From Basidiobolus meristosporus CBS 931.73 (lineage: Eukaryota; Basidiobolomycota; Basidiobolomycetes; Basidiobolales; Basidiobolaceae): DNA of 64,000 bases. Location: the NCBI GenBank assembly GCA_002104905.1, contig MCFE01000081.1, positions 62,001 through 126,000 of the forward strand. Reading direction: 5' to 3'. Below the pieces are notes generated by a model. The model ran no database searches. It saw only the letters and a list, made by a program, of their open reading frames with translations, and was not told the origin of the DNA. Shown piece by piece: positions 10,400 through 21,473 of this stretch. Both the position numbers and the translations under genes were made by a program. How positions within the stretch are numbered: the first letter of the stretch is position 1; each line of letters opens with the position of its first letter.

Positions 10400-11250
10400 T
10401 TGGGGTCATATTTGCATCTTCATCTGATGTCATTTATTGAAAAATTTGAATTTTCATCAATAAACACATCCCTGAACTTGATTAGCTTCATTACTTTGAT
10501 GTTATAGAGTCTGTATGCCTTACTCTCATTGCAGTAGCCCAAAAATATGCCTTTTACACTTTTTGGCTCAAATTTTGACTGATTTCTGGGCAGTGTCTGG
10601 CCATATGCAGTACACCCAAATATCCTTAGATGCTCTGCACTTGGTCTGTATCCATATTATGCTTCAAGTGGAGTAGAGTCACAAAATACTCTGTTAAAAC
10701 ACCTACTTTAAGGTATAGAGCTGCGGAAACTGATTCTGCCCAAAAATCATAGGATAATTTTTGAGCAGGGATCATAGATCTTGCCATATCAATTATTAAT
10801 CTGTTAGCACATTCTGCTACTCCATTTTGCTGTGGCAAGTATGGTACAGTAGTCTCTTGCTTTATCCCATGAATTTTGCAGAAGTGGATGAAGAGTATTG
10901 ATGTATATTTTCTACCATTGTCAAAGCGTATTTTCTTGATTTTTTCACCAGTTTCTCACTTCACCAAGGCTTTAAGCTCCCAGAGCTTAAAGAAAGCTTT
11001 TTCCTTTCTCTCCATGAAGTAGGCCCCCATGTGTCTTGTATAATCTTCAGTAAAAGTGATTAAATACTTCATCCTGCCTAACAATACATTTTTGCATAGT
11101 TCCACATAGATCTGAGTGAATTAGATCTAGTTTTTTCTTGTTTTTGATTAACCCAGAGCTCTTGAATGATTTTTTGGCTTGTTTTCCATATATGCAGACC
11201 TCACAGTGCTCCAAATTAGCTGGGGGTTCAGTTTTTACTCCCGCAGATTA
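10400..11250 (-). pseudogene. Copia integrase remnant of element B
   Basis: The region reads PQQNGVAECANRLIIDMARS and SYDFWAESVSAALYLK (10626-10838), with upstream fragments of the integrase core. Frames are broken by several stops. Sequence 10.4-10.6 kb carries the post-integrase linker (GIFLGYCN-like). Confidence 0.8.
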
Positions 11251-11379
11251 GTTGGTCTTTGATCATTTTGCACTAACAATCAAATTTGATGTGCCCAAAT
11301 CTACTGTGCCAAAGCATTGGTGTTTCTTAATTCAAGTCACTAATATTGGCTTCCAGATATAATGGAATTTAAGTCAATC

Positions 11380-12466
11380 TTATAGATTCTGACCTCTGAT
11401 ACCCAAAGCAATATGGGTACTATGCTGATCAGTGATCCTGCATCCAAAATTGTCAGAGCTCAAACTGAGTCCTTCTGCTGTGACCTTGCTTACAGATAGT
11501 AGGTTCTTGGCTATTTCTGCCACACAGAGTACCATTTTAAAGGTCAGTGTATGGCCTCCTTCACTGCTTCTAAGGTTTACTTGAATAGTTCCTTCTCCCG
11601 CTGCATTAGGTGTTCTATTGTCACTCATGAAAACCTTCTCAAATGGAATTTCTTGATATTGAGTAAGTAGTTCTTTTTAGTGTGTAAAGTGTTGATATGC
11701 TCCAGAGTTGATGTACCATGTCTGAGAATCCTTGTTTGTGGTCATATTTAATGCAGATGTGAACTGTCTATCTTCAGTTGTTGCAGTATTTCCATGTTCA
11801 GGCTTCTTTTGCTGATTATTTCTCTTTTTGAGACACCTGTCAGATATGTGTCCTTTCCTTTTGCAGTGGTTGCAAGACAGGTTGTTGTTGCCTTTGTAAA
11901 GTCTTGGGTACCTCCTATGTTGATTATCACTGCTTATTAATGCATTTTCTTCTTCCTTCTCATTGACATTTGATTTTCTTAATACTTCATCCAGGAGCCT
12001 TCCATATATGTAATTTAAGGTAAAATCATCAGTTCTGTACTCAAGGGTGGATACAAGGCCATGAAACCTGTCTGTCAGGCTATTCAGGATGGTAACTATC
12101 ACATCCTCATCAGTAGCTGGTACACCCACAGATTCCATTGCACCCACCAGCAGTGTAATTCTGTTAGTTAGATTGTTCATTTCTTCCCCTGGCAGCATCT
12201 TTGTAGTAGAAAATATTTGTCTCAGATACATTCACTTAGCAGCTGAACATGACTGGTAGGTGTCTTCTAATGCTATCCAGGCATTCTTTGCCATTTTTGC
12301 TCTTGAGCATCAAATTAGCAATTTGTCTGCAACATTAAGTCCAATTCAGCCAAAGGCACTTTGTTCTTTCTTCTGGTACTTTAGGCTTCTTCTCCCATGA
12401 AAGCATCCCAAAGGCCTCTTTCTTGTAGCAGCATCTTCATCTTCACCTCCCACACTTGGCAGTTAG
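11380..12466 (-). pseudogene. Copia gag C-terminal part and protease remnant of element B
   Basis: The longest surviving piece (11677-12231, 184 codons) includes the gag helical region, a CNHCKRKGHISDRCLKK zinc knuckle and the protease site WYINSGAYQHF, where the catalytic Asp of DSG is Asn. Downstream 11380-11628 encodes the protease C-terminal part (GGHTLTFKMVL, AKNLLSVSKV). Gag sequence continues rightward to 12466, ending at the nested LTR, with the motif CQVWEVKMKM at the junction. Confidence 0.8.
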
Positions 12467-12815
12467 TGTTGTAAAAATTTGTAATTCCACCTAAATATTC
12501 ACCTGACTTAGTCACTTAGATCTTCACCTTCATATCCTAGAAAATACTGACCAAGTTCCTTGTTGGGATTTACTCAGAATATTTTCACCTAAATACCAGG
12601 TACCCAGAACATGAAAATTCTCAAAGCTGTCCAAACAGCCCCAAACTTTGCACATATGTTCTTGGGACCTTCCTTAACCTATACTATGTGTTTGTTATTC
12701 CAAGACCAGGTTAGAGTATAAATACTACTTTTACATTCAATAAATCATTAAGTGAAAGCCACATAATCTACTTGTTCTCCAAATCACTTCCAATATCTCC
12801 AAGACTCTTACAACA
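12467..12815 (+). repeat. Nested solo Copia LTR inside gag of element B (349 bp)
   Basis: A complete plus-oriented LTR with TGTTG...CAACA ends and a TATAAATAC box near 12716 is inserted within the gag reading frame. Flanks are GTTAG (12462-12466) and GTTGG (12816-12820), a 5-bp target duplication with one mismatch. Removing the LTR and one flank restores the typical Copia junction DGSN|CQVWEVK. It has the same length as the host element's own LTR but lies in opposite orientation. Confidence 0.85.
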
Positions 12816-12890
12816 GTTGGACCCATCCAACTTTTCAGCAGAGGTAAAAGTTTTGGCAATAGCAGTAGTAGACATTGCAGAGAGTGACAG
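12816..12890 (-). pseudogene. Gag N-terminus of element B (split by LTR)
   Basis: The minus strand encodes MSTTAIAKTFTSAEKLDGSN, a canonical Copia gag start, just downstream of the 5' LTR and primer site. The frame is cut by the solo LTR and resumes at 12466. The primer site at about 12893-12905 reads GGTTATTGCTCC, a mutated version of the initiator tRNA match of element A. Confidence 0.75.
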
Positions 12891-12905
12891 CTTGGAGCAA
12901 TAACC

Positions 12906-13254
12906 TGTTGTAAGAGTCTTGAAGATAAAGGAAGTGATTGGGAGGTTAAGAAAATTATGTGGCATTCACTTAAAGATATATTGAGTGTAATAGTAGTACT
13001 TATACTTTTCCATGGTCTTGGCATAGAAAACACATGAAATAGGCTAAGGAAGGTCCCAAGAACATGTGTGCAAAGTTTGGGGGCTTTTAAACAACTTTGT
13101 GAAATATCATAATCAAGGAACCTGATAATTTGGTGAAAACATTTTAAGTAAATCCTAAAGAGAAATCTGGTCAGGACAGAATGCTAATGAAATAATAAGA
13201 TCTATGTGACTAAGTTAGCATGAATATTGCAGTGATCACTTAATAGTTTCAACA
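12906..13254 (-). repeat. 5' LTR of element B (349 bp)
   Basis: It starts TGTTGAAACTAT and ends GACTCTTACAACA in element orientation and has the same length as the nested LTR at 12467-12815. The outer flank is GAAAG at 13255-13259. The TATA region near 12990-13000 is recognisable but altered. Confidence 0.8.
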
Positions 13255-13829
13255 GAAAGGACAAACATTGGACCCATGCTTCAAAAAGATAGATAATGAT
13301 CAAAAGAAGCCTGAATAAGAAAATGCTGCAACAACAGATGATAGACAACTCACATATGCAGTAAACATGATTGCAAGCAGGAATTATCAGACATGGTACA
13401 TTGACTATGGGGCATTTCAACACTTGACATATCAAAGAAAACTTCTTACCCTATATCAAGAAATTCCAATTGAGAAGGCTTTAATGAATGACAATACCCT
13501 ATAAAAATTATTGAGATGATCCCTTCAAAAGGCCATCACAAAGTTAAAGTCCCATGACTAAGAGGTATTGATCCTGTAAGGACACCGTCCAGAGACCATT
13601 GAAAAATAGTTGCACCCCAGATTTCACAAAAAACTTAGTTAAAAATATTTATCACAACAATGTATACGTGGCTGTTGATTGGTTCCCTGCCAATTTGCTT
13701 ACTTTTTGATCCTGGATACTCTATTGCCTCCTACGTTTGTGTGAATTGATTGGCTATTGCCTCTTTTTCACACTCCTTACATCCTGACTTAACTGTTTCT
13801 CTTATGTTTCATGCCTACATATTGATTTA

Positions 13830-14492
13830 TTACTGTTGAAACTTCAGTTGTACCCCAATTACCAATTGTATTGGCCTATACAAGTCCCTATACCTTACAC
13901 TAGCATTAAGCCCAACCCCACACTCCACAAGTAACTCCATTAAAATCCACCACTCAATAGGTATTTCTGCTGTAATGCTCTGGTTCCACAACTTTGGTGG
14001 GAACCCAAAAGCTTTATGCCACTGTACATTCACTGGTTCCCACACATCCTGGTCTTCAGCCGGCACTGCAAGGTCTAGCTCCTCATCTGCCAGCCTTTGC
14101 AACAAATCCTTGCTATATTCCAGTGCGTTTTCTTGAGCACTGCTCTTGAAGAAGCGCTGCAACCTCTTGGTGTGCCTATTGATGTTCCAAAACTCCACTA
14201 AAGGCATTGTGATAGTCTTTTCAGCTCTTGATGTTATAGCCTTGTCTGTCAGTGGGATCTCCACTCTGTCAACAATGGAGGATGTGGAGGCTGTAGTAGA
14301 CAAATTGCCTTTTTCAGCAAACTCATCTACCTCCCTGGAGTGTAGCTCAACTGGCTGAGCTTCCAACTCTTGTGAAAACAGATGTTTTCTTGTTTGTAGT
14401 TCTTCTTGGCTATGATGGGATTTGGTCTGATCATGGCTTACAGCATTAATTGGCAAGAGCTGCAGTTTTGTCTGCATGCCTCCCTGACTCAT
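13830..14492 (-). CDS. Hypothetical protein fragment of unclassified element
   Basis: This is the longest uninterrupted frame of the unclassified element (220 codons). A Gln/Glu-rich N-terminal half leads to a block with TITMPLVEFWNINRHTKR and a second with EDQDVWEPVNVQWHKAFGF, then a hydrophobic C-terminal region (PIEWWILMELLVECGVGL). The last two blocks are also found, degenerate, at 6.65-7.09 kb on the plus strand. No catalytic motif is recognisable. It is unlikely to be a host gene because it sits inside a repeated element, and the start codon is simply the first ATG. Confidence 0.4.
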   Translation of the reverse strand: MSQGGMQTKLQLLPINAVSHDQTKSHHSQEELQTRKHLFSQELEAQPVELHSREVDEFAEKGNLSTTASTSSIVDRVEIPLTDKAITSRAEKTITMPLVEFWNINRHTKRLQRFFKSSAQENALEYSKDLLQRLADEELDLAVPAEDQDVWEPVNVQWHKAFGFPPKLWNQSITAEIPIEWWILMELLVECGVGLNASVRYRDLYRPIQLVIGVQLKFQQ

Positions 14493-15071
14493 GCTTAGGT
14501 AGACATTTTTCCCATTACCTTGTCCTTTATCACTGCCAGGTCTTTCACTGCTACTTTGTATGAGTGATTCTTATAAAGAGCTATGTTTTCTCCTGGATAA
14601 ATTCTGCTCTGACGCATCTGTTTTGGCCTGCTTGTCCCTTGCTGGCACTCTTCAGGCAACCTGACATTTCTTTTCCGCTTGTTTTGGGCTCTCAACCATA
14701 GTTGTGATAGACTCCTTTTAAAGCAGCTGGTTCTTATCACTACCAAGTCCTTCACTACTACTTTGACTGGGTGCTTCTTGAATGGTACTGCGCTGTCTCC
14801 TTAATAAATGTTATGCTGGTTCATCTGTTGTGGTGGTGTAGAGGTACTCCTGGGAGAAGCTACACAACTCAAGGTGAGTGAGGTGTCTGATGGGTGCAAT
14901 AACCTGTGTGTCTAAACTGCAGGTGTCTTTGTCAATATGTCACTATATTAAAAGCTCCTGCTTCTCTAGCTTCCTAGGTGCTCCAAGTGTCTCCAAAGGC
15001 CTCTGTGTGTCTTGTGCACTACCCTGAAAAGCTCCTTGATGGCAGGTCTGAGATGTACTGTCAAAGGCAGG

Positions 15072-15461
15072 TGTAGTGATCAACTGCTAATCAATAAGGT
15101 AGAAGTGTTACTGATAGAAGGGATGATTTATTGATGAGGGATTGCTTTCCCTGAAATACTTTTCCTGATTGCCAAGTGATTACTGATGACAAGGTTCTAG
15201 AAGATTCTAGGCATTTGTGAAATTCTTGATGAGGTCACCATGAGCCAAAAATATGCCAAGAATGTCCTGGAAGGTTCTAAAAGGCACTGCATATCCAACC
15301 AATCAGGAATCGGTAGTCTGAAACCTGAGCAGCATAGAAATACCATATATGGTATTGAAATGGTAAGGATGGTAACACAGACCTAGGTCATGTGTCACAG
15401 GTACTGACAGGGGTACTTGCCATATGTAGATACATATTTAACTAACCCTAACCCTACCACA
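15072..15461 (-). repeat. Candidate solo LTR inserted in unclassified element
   Basis: A 390-bp block absent from the plus-strand copy has ends TGTGGTAGGG and ATCACTACA in minus orientation, that is TG...CA with short imperfect inverted termini. It is not related to the Copia LTRs here. One end contains two telomere-like CCCTAA units (15443-15456). No clear target duplication was found, so the LTR call is tentative. Confidence 0.4.
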
Positions 15462-16599
15462 CTGTGTCTGCCTGCTTGTCCCTAATTGGCACTCTTCCAG
15501 CTACCTGACATCTCTTTGACACTTGTCTGGAGCTTTCAGCCCTGCCTGTAACAGGCACTTGAGGAAGCCACTGTTTTTTAGCCAAAGCACCCTTGTTCTT
15601 CTGCCTTTGACAGTTTCTGCTATTCTTAAGATACTTTCTTAGCATACCAATGCTGGCCCAAGATCTGTTTGCCCATTTGAGTCCAGGATAATGCGCATAG
15701 CACAAGTCAAGTGCATTCTGCTTGGCCTTGAGTTCCTGATGGTCCCATTGTATGTCAGCCTTCAGGTGATGGCATGCTAGACTTCTGGCAGCCTGTTGTA
15801 TATTAGCCCACTCTTCATTATTGCACTCAACAGCATCACAGATCTTCAGTGTCTTTTGATTTTAAGCTTTGGTATACACACCACATTGTCTCCCTCCCGT
15901 GCTGTGATAGGTTTTTCTGTGAGCTTTATCTTTGGGCACTGTTGTTGTGCTTCAAAGACTGTACAGTGTATCTCTGCTGTTACATCAGGAAATGGCTCAA
16001 TTCTTGGCTGTGACATTGAGCTACTTAAGTTCCTTCTTTGCAGCAAAGATACTGCTTTCTCTACCTGGGATATTAATTGCTCTACACATATTATCTGCTC
16101 ATCCTGTTTCTGGACTATTTCCTGATTTCTCTGGGCCATTGCATCTATCCTATCAGCCACTGCACCTAATTGCTTCATTTAAGCTTTGTATGAGCTGACA
16201 ACATACTTGCTAAAATGGGAGGTGGTGATGTTATCATGGCCACTTGCTGATCTTCCATTGAGGGTACTGCATTTGCTACATTCTCATCTGCCTGAGAATA
16301 ATGGTCAGCTTGTGGCTCCACAGAGGTTCTCATTACCTACTTGACTGAGAGCCTGAGGAGTCTGCATTATTACCTTCAATGGGCACACTGTCCACAAGGC
16401 CTTTTTTGGATGTAGCCCCACTTGTTGCACTGAGTGTCAAAGCAGGCTGTTGTCCAACTGTTCTTCTGTTGCCCTCAGTGGTGAGGTTTGGTTGAGAACC
16501 AGACAACTTTGCTTTATTTTTTGGTAGCATATATATGGAAGTGAGTCAAACCAAAGGGAAAATAGTGTTACATATACATGTGTATTTGGTGCCATAACT

Positions 16600-17045
16600 T
16601 TATCTAAAATGCTTACTATGGCAGGTCATCATTGAATCTTACATTCATGTAGGTGCAATGTTGCAAATACAAGACTGTTGGGCTATCAATCTGCCAATAT
16701 AAAGCTATCAGAGTCTTGCTGTGAGGCTGTCAAAATACTGTCAAGTTTCTTGGCATATAAGGCAGTTAGATGTCCTGGCCAATTGGATCTACTTAAAATA
16801 GTTAAAGAGCGCTAAAAGATCACAACAATACCATTCAAATATTGTCACAGCACCAATAAAATAGTGTCAAGTTTTATCCCTTTATTTGGTTGCAAAATTA
16901 GCAAAATACCAACATGATCCTGTCACAAGATTGTTAGGAGGGTCACTAATTCCAAGCTGCTGGTATTATGATGGTCTCTAAATGGGATCCTGATGGCTGA
17001 TCCAAATTGGATCCACCTGCAGGACCAAACTATTTTTGATAGGGA
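16600..17045 (+). repeat. Dispersed unclassified module, copy 2
   Basis: Colinear with 5.15-5.47 kb in the same orientation, including the AAGGCAGTTAGATGT-like block and the CTGCTGGTATTATGATGG tail. Here the coding unit lies to the left and points away, so this copy is rearranged relative to copy 1. It ends abruptly at about 17045 where Copia protease sequence begins. Confidence 0.6.
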
Positions 17046-17260
17046 TAGAACACTTGATATAGCTGAAGAAGGAACTATCCAGGTTAAACTCAGAAGCACT
17101 GAAGGAAGCCACACATCCACCTTCAACAAAGTACTCTATGTGCTAGAAATTTTCAAGTACCTACTATTTGTAAGCTAGGCCACAGCAGAAGGACTCAGTT
17201 AAAGTTTTGACAATTCTGGATGCAGAATCACTGATCAAAATTATGATCTGTGTGGACCTA
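17045..17260 (+). pseudogene. Copia protease fragment, plus strand
   Basis: Plus-strand translation gives EEGTIQVKLRSTEGSHT, then KVLYVLEI..YLLFVS, and after a stop a match to the segment following the protease of element B (NSGCRITDQ). It is a diverged partner of the 11.38-11.6 kb sequence in opposite orientation. Confidence 0.65.
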
Positions 17261-18950
17261 TACAATATTAATCCTTAGGCAGTGTGATGGGGTCATAGTG
17301 ATACCCACTGATAGATGTGTTCATTCCCATATTCTCTACTTCCCTATTGTCTATTGCCAATGCTTTAGTTTTATCACATTTGTCTTACATTATCAGTACT
17401 ATCCCATAAGCTGGCTAACTACATTACTGGCTTATTGAATGTATAAGTTATTCCTCACTATATGAGGATTACTAGATGTAGGTGCTGCAATATTAGACAA
17501 ATACCCATGCCATTAACTATGACACATGACCAAACTATGTCACCATTCCTACCACTATCATCCAATATATGGTGTCTCCATGTTACACTGGTTTCAGAAT
17601 ACTGTTCCCTGATTGTTTTGGTGTGCTCTGACTCTTAGAGCCTTCCAGCATCTACTTAGGACATTTATAGCTTATTCTGATGTCATTAAGATTTCTATTG
17701 ATCTCTGGAGCCTTCTTTAACACCATAATTAGTAATCACTAAGCCAGTGAGAAAAAAATATAAGGGATGCAATCCCTCAACAGTAAATCATCATCCCTTT
17801 TATCAATAATCCAGCCTGTTGATTAGTGTGCTCTCTGCTACTTGCTGCTGCCTGAGCTTCCAGTCCCACACCACAAGATGCTCCCAGGAAACCATGCTGA
17901 CAGCCAACTGGCCTTGGAGGCACTACTTGTGAGGAGTACTCAGAGCCGGTATCTTTTATTATATTTGGTTATATCACAAATCTGTTTGTGTGCAGGCAAA
18001 GATATATTTCTGTCTTTGTAACTATTGGCCACAGCTGCACTCTTATCAAGTCCCTGCTGGTGGTGTTTACAGTTGTTTTGACTTTGGAAGCTTTAGTATG
18101 TCAGTACTAAATGTAGTACCCACTGTTTCCCCAAGATTTCTCCCCAGAGCCCTACCTAAAGTCCCCCTGTATCCTCCCTACAATTCCCCCACACATCCTC
18201 CCTCTTATTCCTGCCCTTATCTAGTTAGAGCACTTACCATAACACAAAGGTGTTCAAACCCCTATTTTATAAGATATTGTCTATTATCTAAGCCTGTTCC
18301 AAGTGATATATATATATCTGATTGAACCAAGTGAGAGAACAACAAGATTTGGATGGAATAAACACAAGTCTTTATTACCTTACTACCTTTTATTGGAAGC
18401 TATTCTGAGCCAAGTGGTACTGACTTGACCTCCAAGCTCTCCCACTCACCAAGTACAGTCAGCAATAGCCCAAATAGTACATTGTTGGCTCAAAGGACAT
18501 CAAACTCAGCACACACTTTTGTTAAGATGCCAACTCAGTTAGGAATTGTAGCTCAATAGTTTTCCTTTGATAAGCTTGTGGCTTTATTCCCCTTCACATT
18601 AGAGTAGGGACAAAATCCAAGTATTCCTAGCAAGCTTTTGCCAGAGGTTATTGCACCCAGTGAACACCTCACACACAAAACACTTGATAAGTGTTGGATG
18701 TATTTCTCCCTTGGACTTATTTACTACCACACATTTGACACCTAAGATGGGGGGCTCTTACAGGCTCCCTAGGATGCTACAAGCTTTACCAAAAGATTTG
18801 AGCCATGATCCACCCATTGAAAAGAGACTATTAAAATTATCAAGATTATAACACCAACCTACCAATCAAATGAATTCTGTGCCACTACCACTCTCACATG
18901 GAGCCCCACAGTTTAATGAAAAGAGTGTTCATTCATTCAGTAGTGTGAAG
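17260..18950. other. Relic DNA, no gene recognised
   Basis: AT-rich sequence with frequent stops in all frames. The TATATATATC tract near 18307-18317 and short Ser/Pro-rich frames are not informative. No splice-consistent gene or known repeat was recognised. Confidence 0.4.
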
Positions 18951-18952
18951 AC

Positions 18953-19264
18953 ATGGCCATGCCACTCCTAGAGTTCCAGGTCATAACTGAGCTTACAATC
19001 ACACTTTACCTTGCTGAAGGACTTCCTCAGGACTTGACAAAGAAAGCTGCCCTATATGCAACCAAGGATGACAAGTTGGTCATTCAATGCTTTGAAGTTA
19101 TGAAATGTTTCATCCTAGAGTCCAAACTAACTTCCACTTTAATGAGACTCTTGAAGTCTGATCTGCCAGACCAGTTATCTAAGGAGCCAAGAAGTGCTGC
19201 TTCTGACAAGCAAACCTACACTGCCAGGCTGCAGGCTCAAAAAATCAGTATATGGTTTAAGTAA
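18953..19264 (+). CDS. Isolated hypothetical ORF of 103 codons
   Basis: An ATG-initiated frame (MAMPLLEFQVITELT...) with ordinary amino-acid composition and no recognisable domain. It shares the words PLLEFQ/PLVEFW with the unclassified element but too little to claim homology. Its transposon-rich surroundings make a mobile-element remnant more likely than a host gene. Confidence 0.25.
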   Translation: MAMPLLEFQVITELTITLYLAEGLPQDLTKKAALYATKDDKLVIQCFEVMKCFILESKLTSTLMRLLKSDLPDQLSKEPRSAASDKQTYTARLQAQKISIWFK

Positions 19265-20042
19265 TCATCAAGAGCCAATGTAGTATCTAAGAGAAAGAGT
19301 ATAAAACCCCTCAATGGCTCAACTGAGCCTAAGGGATGACTAAGTGCCAAATCTGAGAATTGTTAGAGAGTGACAAAAATACTAGCAGAGATAATATGGT
19401 CCAATATTTGTCTTGTATATAGGAGGTTTTGGCTATAAAAGCCACAGAGTTGGTTTGCTATGCAGGCAAAGCTTAGTGTTCTGGGAAATTCTAGATATAC
19501 TAGTCTTGGGTAGAAACTTGATTGGAATTGTTAAATTCTCAATTTTGCTGAGATACAATCTTAATTTTGTTGAAACACACACTAAACCAGAAGGTTCAAT
19601 CACCTTTATTTATACCTTTCTGATCAAGTTGAACTAGTAAGCTCTAAAAGACTGGACTAATTGGAATCAGCTTGGTGTTGATAGGTACATAAGATAAATG
19701 AAAACTGCATCTTCAATCAACTGATGTCTTGGCAATTACTAAGTGGTTGGATATATCTTAGATGACTGATTGCTTGGAAAGACTTAGCAGATCAGTTGAG
19801 GATGTAATGACCACATGAGGATTGATCAGGTGTGGCAGCTAAAATAGATTCTGAGCAGTGATAAAATAAACCATAGCTGGGATTAATTATGTTTGGGTTA
19901 GGGAAATTCAGTTAGGGTACTAGATTTTCTGATGGAATGAAATTGGCTAAGCTTTAAATGCTGATGCACCATAGCCTGTGCTTTAAAGATAGATTCTTAT
20001 TTGGAATCACTGAGTTTCCAATGGAGTACTACTGACTAAAGT

Positions 20043-20640
20043 ATGTACAATCAGCCAGATAGAGTGAATCCAGCTCTATTGGCACTATATGCGGATGATA
20101 TATTTATATCCACCAATAACCGCAAGATATTGGAAGAGACTAAATCCAGCCTATCTAAGGAGGTCAAGATGTCTGATCTGGGAGAACTCAGTTACTGTAT
20201 ATGCATAAAGCTCTCGATGGACAGATGTACCCATATTATCACCCTAAGCCAATCCAAATATATTTAAGATATACCAAGGAAGTACCAAATAGATGACTAT
20301 AAGCCAGTTGCCACCTCAACAGATACAAACCTTAACTAGGTCAAAACTCAACTAAATCAAGAGAGCTTGATGCTATCTCAAAGCCTGTGGTTACCTTGCC
20401 AATCTATGGTCAGCAGTCTGTTATATATCAAGCTTGGAACATGTCCAGATATCTCATATTCAGTGGGAGCTGTCAGCCAGCTAAATCAGAACTATGGATC
20501 TGATCATATTGTGGCAGTGAAGTGGATTTTAAATACCTAAAAGGAACTGCTGATATCTGTTAAAGATACATTTATAATGATTCAGAGCAGAATCCTGTGG
20601 GATATTCTGATGCTGATTGGGACTAAACTTGGGTGACAAA
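20043..20640 (+). pseudogene. Copia RT/RNase H fragment, plus strand
   Basis: The frame carries the intact polymerase box LYADDIFISTNN, then MSDLGELSYCI and LSQSKYI; after stops it continues with CPDISYSVGAVSQLNQNYG and the RNase H block VGYSDADWD. Both catalytic aspartates of YADD survive here, unlike element B. Several in-frame stops make it non-functional. Confidence 0.8.
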
Positions 20641-20659
20641 AGATTCACCACAGGATACT

Positions 20660-20745
20660 TTTTGAAGAGTTTTGAAGATATTGGAAGCAATTTAGAGAAC
20701 AACTAGATTATGTGATTTTCACTTGATGATTTATTGAATGTAAAG
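20660..20745 (-). repeat. Copia LTR end fragment
   Basis: The sequence GATATTGGAAG...TTTATTGAATGTAAA matches the U5-proximal part of the minus-oriented LTRs (compare 21135-21215). It lies between two oppositely oriented RNase H fragments. Confidence 0.6.
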
Positions 20746-20865
20746 AAAGGTGTATCCTGTGATAAATCTTCTATCTTCTTAATTTTGTTCCCAATCAGCA
20801 TCAAAGAATCCCACAAGATCCTGGAAGCTGTATATTGGGCAAGTGTAAAACAGAACTTTGCAGAT
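20745..20865 (-). pseudogene. Copia RNase H fragment, minus strand
   Basis: The minus strand reads DLVGFFDADWEQN followed by a decayed RRFITGYT, the RNase H DADW block. It is the inverted counterpart of the plus-strand copy at 20570-20660. Confidence 0.65.
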
Positions 20866-20874
20866 ATCCAGAAG

Positions 20875-21126
20875 GTATTTATGGAAAAGTGGTGGCAACC
20901 AGGTTATGCTTGCTTGATTTATATGTTACCATCAATGCAAGGTGTGTGGTTACTTTGCAAGTATCACACTGAAGAGCCATAAAGTTGAGGTGATAGTAGT
21001 TTGTCAATTGCAGTGGGTGTGCATGTATGTATAGGTTAGAAAGCAGGAGGACATAGGATTTTTGATTTGAACTATATGTGGAATACCCATGGTAGTAGTG
21101 GGTAAGCAAACAAACTGGGGTGACTC
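20875..21126 (+). repeat. Dispersed unclassified module, copy 3, left part
   Basis: Homologous to 4750-5010 (AAGCTTAGC-like start, GGTAAGCAAACAAA near the end). It is interrupted at 21126 by a Copia insertion and resumes at 22034. The flanking pentamers GACTC and GATTC and the continuous sequence in copy 1 (GTGATTCTATAG) define the insertion site. Confidence 0.75.
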
Positions 21127-21473
21127 TGTTGTAAGAGTCTTGGAGATATTGGAAGTGATTGGGAGAACAAGTAGATTATGAGGTTTTCACTCAATGATTT
21201 ATTGAATGTAAAAGTAGTATTTATACTCTACATGGTCTTGGCATAATAAGCACATAGTACTGGCTAAGGAAGGTCCCAAGAGCATGTATGCAAAGTTTGG
21301 GGCTGTTTGGACAACTTTGAGAATTTTCATGTTCTGGGTACCTGTTATTTAGGGGAAAATATTCCAAGTAAATCCCAACAAGGAATTTGGTTGGTATTCT
21401 CTAGGATATGAAGGTAATGATCTAAGTGACTAAGTTAGGTGAATATTTAGGTGGAAATACAAATTTTACAACA
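21127..21473 (-). repeat. 3' LTR of deleted Copia element
   Basis: TGTTG...CAACA termini, TATA region near 21215-21225, and the same internal blocks as the 349-bp LTR family. Confidence 0.85.

Larger units (their letters stand above)
8608..13254 (-). mobile_element. Degenerate Copia retrotransposon (element B)
   Basis: This is a full-order but dead minus-strand element: 5' LTR at 12906-13254, gag split between 12.8-12.9 kb and 11.7-12.46 kb, protease near 11.38-11.74 kb, integrase around 10.6-11.2 kb, RT around 9.5-10.1 kb and RNase H at 8.62-9.4 kb. Stops and frameshifts are frequent. The protease DSG is changed to NSG and the RT YVDD box reads YVAD, so two catalytic aspartates are lost. 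It is a different family from element A, with 349-bp rather than 370-bp LTRs. Confidence 0.85.
13500..16550 (-). mobile_element. Unclassified element, coding unit, minus-strand copy
   Basis: This is the inverted and longer counterpart of 5.48-7.385 kb. Surviving minus-strand frames are 16333-16530 (starting MLPKNKAKLSGSQPNL), 15846-16178 (coiled-coil-like, RIDAMAQRNQEIVQKQDEQI), an open frame about 15470-15849 (NALDLCYAHYPGLKWANRSW), 14495-14755, and 13830-14492 (220 codons, EKTITMPLVEFWNINRHTKR, ...EDQDVWEPV). Read in order they suggest a protein of several hundred residues with a disordered N-terminus, a coiled coil, basic repeats and a C-terminal globular part. I cannot assign it to a family. 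A 390-bp insertion interrupts it at 15072-15461. Confidence 0.6.
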
